From Pedobacter sp. Leaf41 (GTDB lineage: Bacteria; Bacteroidota; Bacteroidia; Sphingobacteriales; Sphingobacteriaceae): a DNA stretch of 64,000 nucleotides. The translations under genes were made by a program, and so were the position numbers. Positions within the stretch are counted from its first letter, which is position 1, and each line of letters begins with the position of its first letter. The notes under the pieces are model-generated. The model was given only the letters and a program-made list of their open reading frames with translations, did not search any database and was not told the origin of the DNA. Of the stretch, positions 60,882 to 64,000 are shown in pieces. The stretch is from positions 1,114,127 to 1,178,126 of the forward strand of contig NZ_LMLE01000001.1 in assembly GCF_001422545.1 (NCBI RefSeq), written 5' to 3'.

Positions 60882-61993
60882 TGAGATTAAAAAATTTAAG
60901 CCTGATCGTATTAATTGCGATGGCCTTTACAGCTTGTAAACCAAAAGATAGTTTTACAATTGATGGGACATTCCAGAACCCTGGAACAGAGAAGAAAGTT
61001 TTCCTATACGGGATGGAAAGCAGTCAAATGGTCGCCATCGATTCGACTAACTTATCAGAAAAAGGTGAATTTAAATTTATTCGTAAAACGCCATCTGTAG
61101 ATTTTTTCCGGGTTTCCATCGGCAATCATGAATTTATGTTAATTGCCAAAAATGGCGATCAAATTAAATTAGAAGCTGATTTAACTGATAAAACTATGGC
61201 TTACAAAATATCTGGCGCAAATGAGGTTGAGAAACTATCAGAGTTAAATACCATTCGAAATAATTTCTCGAAACAAGCTGAAAAATTGCAGGCAGATTTT
61301 GAGGCTAAAGTGGCTACTCAACCACAAAACAGAGCAGCGATATTAGAGGAGATGAAGCCTCAGTATCAGTCGTATATTAATCAATTGAATACGCAGATCA
61401 TTAAGTTTGCTAAAGACAATAAAGGTACGCTTGCTAGCTTTTACGCGATGAATACGCTTAGTCCGCAAGAATATGAGGCGGAGCTTGTACAATTTGCAGA
61501 TGAAGTTAAAGATGAAATTAAAGGTAATACTACGGTAGATACTTTTGTGAAACAGATGGCGTTATTGAAGGCTGTTCAGGTTGGACAGGTGGCTCCAGAT
61601 TTTACCATGAATACTGCAGACGGAAAAGCAATTAGTTTAGCAGATTATAAAGGTAAATACGTTCTTTTGGATTTTTGGGCTTCCTGGTGTCAACCATGTC
61701 GTCAGGAGAATCCGAATGTGGTAAAAGCTTACAATAAATACAAAGTTAAAAACTTCGACATCTTAGGAATATCCCTAGATACTGATAAGGCTGCTTGGTT
61801 AGGTGCTGTTAAGGCAGATGGTTTAGCGTGGAATCAGGTATCTGAACTGAAAGATTTTAACGGAGAAACAGTTAAAAAATATCAGGTTCAGGCAATTCCT
61901 ACTTCTTATATTATTGACCCGACCGGAAAAATTGCTGCTAAAAACCTCCGTGGAGAGGACCTAGAAGCATTTCTAGCTAAAACGTTACGTTAA
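60881..61993 (+). CDS. DUF4369 and TlpA-like thioredoxin-domain lipoprotein
   Basis: A 370-residue lipoprotein with thiol-disulfide activity. The signal peptide ends in a lipobox (AFTAC). DUF4369 (about 20-120) is followed by a helical linker and then the AhpC/TSA-thioredoxin domain with the redox pair WCQPC (Cys270 and Cys273) and a cis-proline segment AIPTSY near 345. It is expected in the periplasm, as an envelope oxidoreductase or peroxidase. It overlaps the gatB stop by one base, so expression is linked. Confidence 0.92.
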   Translation: MRLKNLSLIVLIAMAFTACKPKDSFTIDGTFQNPGTEKKVFLYGMESSQMVAIDSTNLSEKGEFKFIRKTPSVDFFRVSIGNHEFMLIAKNGDQIKLEADLTDKTMAYKISGANEVEKLSELNTIRNNFSKQAEKLQADFEAKVATQPQNRAAILEEMKPQYQSYINQLNTQIIKFAKDNKGTLASFYAMNTLSPQEYEAELVQFADEVKDEIKGNTTVDTFVKQMALLKAVQVGQVAPDFTMNTADGKAISLADYKGKYVLLDFWASWCQPCRQENPNVVKAYNKYKVKNFDILGISLDTDKAAWLGAVKADGLAWNQVSELKDFNGETVKKYQVQAIPTSYIIDPTGKIAAKNLRGEDLEAFLAKTLR

Positions 61994-62024
61994 AAGAAAC
62001 TCAATGTTAAACTAATTTAAGTCG

Positions 62025-62051
62025 TTAACAATTTCTTAACTTAGTCTTAAC
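62025..62051 (+). promoter_or_regulatory. Pho-box-like direct repeats before the response regulator
   Basis: TTAAC occurs at 62025, 62036 and 62047, exactly 11 bases apart. This is the spacing and sequence type of PhoB/PhoP binding sites. A TACTTTCG element at 62073-62080 is close to the -7 consensus. The downstream gene is a PhoB-type regulator, so self-regulation is likely. Confidence 0.5.
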
Positions 62052-62096
62052 TAGAAATTACATCAGAGACAGTACTTTCGTAACAAATATTTAACT

Positions 62097-62786
62097 ATGA
62101 ACAACGCAGGTCAGAAAATATTAATTGTTGATGATGAACCAGATATTCTGGAACTGATTGAGTACAACCTAAAAAAAGAAGGTTACCAGGTTTTTACTGC
62201 GACCAATGGTCAGGAAGGAATTACGGTTGCCAAAAAAGTTCATCCAGATCTAATTATTTTAGATATTATGATGCCTAAAATGGATGGAATTGAGGCTTGC
62301 AGACTGATGAGGGCAATTCCTGAGTTTAAAAACACTTTTATGGTTTTCTTAACTGCCAGAAGTGAGGAATATTCAGAAATTGCGGGTTTTAATGTAGGTG
62401 CCGATGATTATATTGCGAAACCAATTAAACCTCGGGCTTTAGTAAGTCGAATTAACGCAATTTTAAGAAGGAATACTGGAACGGAAGAAGTATCAGAAAA
62501 CAAATTGGAAATTGGTGATCTAGTAATTGATAGAGAAGCCTATTTAGTTTTTCAAGGCGGAAATAAAGTTGTTCTTGCCAAAAAAGAATTTGAGTTATTA
62601 TATCTTTTGGCCTCTAAACCCGGTAAAGTTTATACCCGTGAATCGATCCTTAAAAATATTTGGGAAGATTCTGTTGTAGTTACCAATAGAACTATTGATG
62701 TTCACATCCGTAAACTTCGGGAAAAATTAGGAGAAACTTATGTATCAACGGTAAAAGGTGTTGGTTATAAGTTCGAGCTTTCTTAA
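62097..62786 (+). CDS. OmpR/PhoB-family response regulator
   Basis: A 229-residue DNA-binding regulator. The receiver has VDDEPDILEL, the phospho-acceptor Asp56 in IILDIMMPKMDG and the switch lysine in DDYIAKPIKPRA near 103. A winged-helix domain follows from about residue 130 with KKEFELLYLLASKPGKVYTR and a VVTNRTIDVHIRKLREKLGE recognition region. It resembles PhoB-type regulators. No histidine kinase is next to it. The Pho-box-like repeats upstream support a phosphate-type regulon, but that is inference. Confidence 0.92.
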   Translation: MNNAGQKILIVDDEPDILELIEYNLKKEGYQVFTATNGQEGITVAKKVHPDLIILDIMMPKMDGIEACRLMRAIPEFKNTFMVFLTARSEEYSEIAGFNVGADDYIAKPIKPRALVSRINAILRRNTGTEEVSENKLEIGDLVIDREAYLVFQGGNKVVLAKKEFELLYLLASKPGKVYTRESILKNIWEDSVVVTNRTIDVHIRKLREKLGETYVSTVKGVGYKFELS

Positions 62787-62793
62787 GCAAATA

Positions 62794-62997
62794 TTAACCA
62801 CTGATAGACACAGATTAACACAAATTTTTTTTGGTGATTAATCTGTGTTTTTTCTTTGCATCATTTATTTATAGGCACGCAGCGATTCTGCACCGTGCTT
62901 ACTAGTTGGGAGTATTAAGATTGCCCTCGTTCCTCGCAATGACATAAGGTTTAATATGACTTCCTTATCCGTGTCTATCCTTTTTATCTGTGGTTAA
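62794..62997. repeat. Palindromic dispersed-repeat-like element (204 bp)
   Basis: Terminal inverted repeats TTAACCA/TGGTTAA are continued by an imperfect second part: CTGATAGACAC on the left against GTGTCTATC plus a 9-base insertion on the right. A perfect inner hairpin CACAGATTAA (62809-62818) pairs with TTAATCTGTG (62838-62847). The middle holds CCTCGTTCCTCGCAATGAC, a sequence style common to short bacterial dispersed repeats. It lies directly after the response regulator gene and may end its transcript. Confidence 0.6.
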
Positions 62998-63023
62998 ATT
63001 CTGAACCAATAAAATAAAATCCG

Positions 63024-63031
63024 TATTTTTG
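63024..63031 (+). promoter_or_regulatory. RluA-type gene promoter -7 element
   Basis: TATTTTTG matches TAnnTTTG, 23 bases before the TTG start at 63055. Confidence 0.4.
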
Positions 63032-63054
63032 CGGCTCATTAATAGCGCAACAGT

Positions 63055-63777
63055 TTGAAGTACCCGAATTTTAAAGACCTTATTCTTTTTGAAGACAACG
63101 ATTTTATTGTAATCAATAAACCACCATTCTTGGCCTCGCTCGATGAAAGAGGTGGTTCTGGGGAAACTAATGTATTGCGTCTGGCTAAACAATATAGCGA
63201 TGATGCACAGGTTTGTCACCGTTTAGATAAGGAAACCTCTGGTGCTTTAATTATTGCTAAAAATCCTGAAGCCTACCGCCATGCATCCATGCAATTCGAA
63301 CGCAGAAAGGTGGACAAAACCTATCATGCAGTGGTTGATGGCCACGTAATATTCGACAAGTTATTGGTTGATCTACCCATTCTAAATGATGGAAATAAAA
63401 ACGTAACCATCGACAGAGCAGAAGGAAAAAGAGCAGAGACCGTGTTCGATTCATTAAAATATTATAAACATTATACGCTGGTAGAATGTAAACCAATTAC
63501 CGGTCGTATGCACCAAATCCGCATCCACTTGGCTACGCAACGTGCTGCTATAGTGGGTGATGACATGTACAAAGGAAAACCTGTATTTTTGTCTTCAATC
63601 AAAAGAGGCTACAGATTATCTAAAGGAGAGGAGGAGCAACCAATTATGAAACGTTTTGCGCTCCATGCCCGCCATTTAATTTTTAAAGGTTTAGATGATA
63701 AAGACATTGTAATCGATGCGCCATATCCAAAAGATTTTGCCACATTAATCAAACAGCTGGATAAATTTGACGCTTAA
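63055..63777 (+). CDS. RluA-family pseudouridine synthase
   Basis: Converts uridine to pseudouridine in rRNA or tRNA. The 240 residues open with LILFEDNDFIVINKPPFLAS, the usual RluA strand pattern, and carry the catalytic aspartate in CHRLDKETSGAL near 60. GRMHQIRIHLA near 158 is a family signature. It starts at a TTG (63055) with no suitable ATG before the conserved core, so the start is inferred. The target RNA cannot be named. Confidence 0.9.
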   Translation: MKYPNFKDLILFEDNDFIVINKPPFLASLDERGGSGETNVLRLAKQYSDDAQVCHRLDKETSGALIIAKNPEAYRHASMQFERRKVDKTYHAVVDGHVIFDKLLVDLPILNDGNKNVTIDRAEGKRAETVFDSLKYYKHYTLVECKPITGRMHQIRIHLATQRAAIVGDDMYKGKPVFLSSIKRGYRLSKGEEEQPIMKRFALHARHLIFKGLDDKDIVIDAPYPKDFATLIKQLDKFDA

Positions 63778-63803
63778 AATCAATAACCAGAAAATAGAAT
63801 AAC

Positions 63804-64000
63804 ATGTATATCAGATTTGTAAATTACCTTGATAAGATTAACCAATATAGAAAGTCAAAAATATCAAACCGTAATTTCCTCATCATACTTGCTGTTATTG
63901 TTGGTATTCTCGCTGGCCTGGCCGCCGCCGCATTAAAAAGTTTAACACACCATATCGAAGAGTTTCTTCAATCAGACTGGCACTGGAAATATAAGTACTA
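63804..64000 (+). CDS. ClC-type chloride channel/transporter, partial
   Basis: The 65 visible residues, from the ATG at 63804 to the right edge, start MYIRFVNYLDKINQYRKSK and continue with the helix LIILAVIVGILAGLAAAALKSL and a conserved HHIEEF stretch. They match the cytoplasmic start and first helix of Bacteroidota ClC proteins. The selectivity filter and the rest lie beyond the window. Position 24 bases after the RluA-type stop suggests a shared transcript. Confidence 0.65.
   Translation, partial: MYIRFVNYLDKINQYRKSKISNRNFLIILAVIVGILAGLAAAALKSLTHHIEEFLQSDWHWKYKY

Noticed and set aside
1..64000. tRNA or rRNA genes
   Set aside because: No cloverleaf-like or rRNA-like sequence was seen in the intergenic regions when read by eye.

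Overview
The window reads as a chromosomal stretch of a Bacteroidota bacterium of the Sphingobacteriaceae type (Pedobacter-like). This rests on the AT-rich, Lys/Asn-rich coding sequence, the family content (DUF3857 proteins, DUF4369-thioredoxin lipoprotein, PorV-like barrel, DPP4-type S9 peptidase, ligase-associated repair genes), the scarcity of Shine-Dalgarno sequences, and TAnnTTTG-type -7 promoter elements in front of several genes. No tRNA, rRNA, CRISPR, prophage or transposase gene was seen. Most of the window is ordinary core and housekeeping sequence with small accessory pockets.

Layout. (1) 1-3648, minus: exonuclease, ATP-dependent DNA ligase and DEXH helicase of the ligase-associated DNA damage response set; the helicase runs off the left edge. 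(2) 3649-5123, plus: a SatD-family protein and a DUF3307 membrane protein behind three 28-bp-spaced palindromes. The SatD protein looks like a class III nucleotide-cyclase fold with a C-terminal helix-turn-helix, which is the most unusual system here. (3) 5335-13996, minus: DPP4 peptidase, a secreted protein, then a tight unit of PorV-like barrel, HhH-domain barrel, ComEC and enoyl-CoA hydratase that could be a DNA-uptake operon. (4) 14160-21786, minus: yidC, pyrG, two envelope proteins, DUF5808 protein, kdsB, deoxynucleoside kinase, trpS. (5) 21966-25058, plus: acyltransferase, gatC, MacB-type ATPase, corrinoid adenosyltransferase, DUF2795 and a 52-residue membrane protein. (6) 25155-34153: ispD, queA, MacB-type permease, aminotransferase, CDF transporter, NUDIX, small stress-type proteins, and a DnaQ/GIY-YIG fusion. 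(7) 34322-36765: barrel protein, two response regulators, a small orphan. (8) 36931-39203: B12-binding MerR regulator, crtB and idi, a reduced carotenoid operon probably controlled by light through adenosylcobalamin. (9) 39359-49789: Nei/Fpg glycosylase with KTSC protein, HipA-like kinase with DUF3037, UPF1-like helicase, response regulator, topB, L,D-transpeptidase, NAD(P)-binding protein. (10) 49773-59280: paired DUF3857 proteins, ExoX-type exonuclease, M1 peptidase, a DUF3575 gene between perfect 52-bp direct repeats, and three tandem paralogous secreted proteins with very basic tails. (11) 59424-64000, plus: gatB, thioredoxin lipoprotein, PhoB-type regulator with a Pho-box-like leader, a 204-bp palindromic repeat, RluA-type synthase and the start of a ClC channel.

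Functional links. The corrinoid adenosyltransferase could supply the cofactor sensed by the MerR regulator. ispD, idi and crtB all belong to isoprenoid supply and use. Repair and recombination functions (ligase set, Nei, DnaQ/GIY-YIG, ExoX, topB, UPF1-like helicase) are numerous but scattered. Four response regulators occur with no histidine kinase in the window. Several hairpin repeats (20706-20778, 25845-25903, 36784-36845, 62794-62997) look like small dispersed elements. Function statements come from family recognition by eye; no database search was run.
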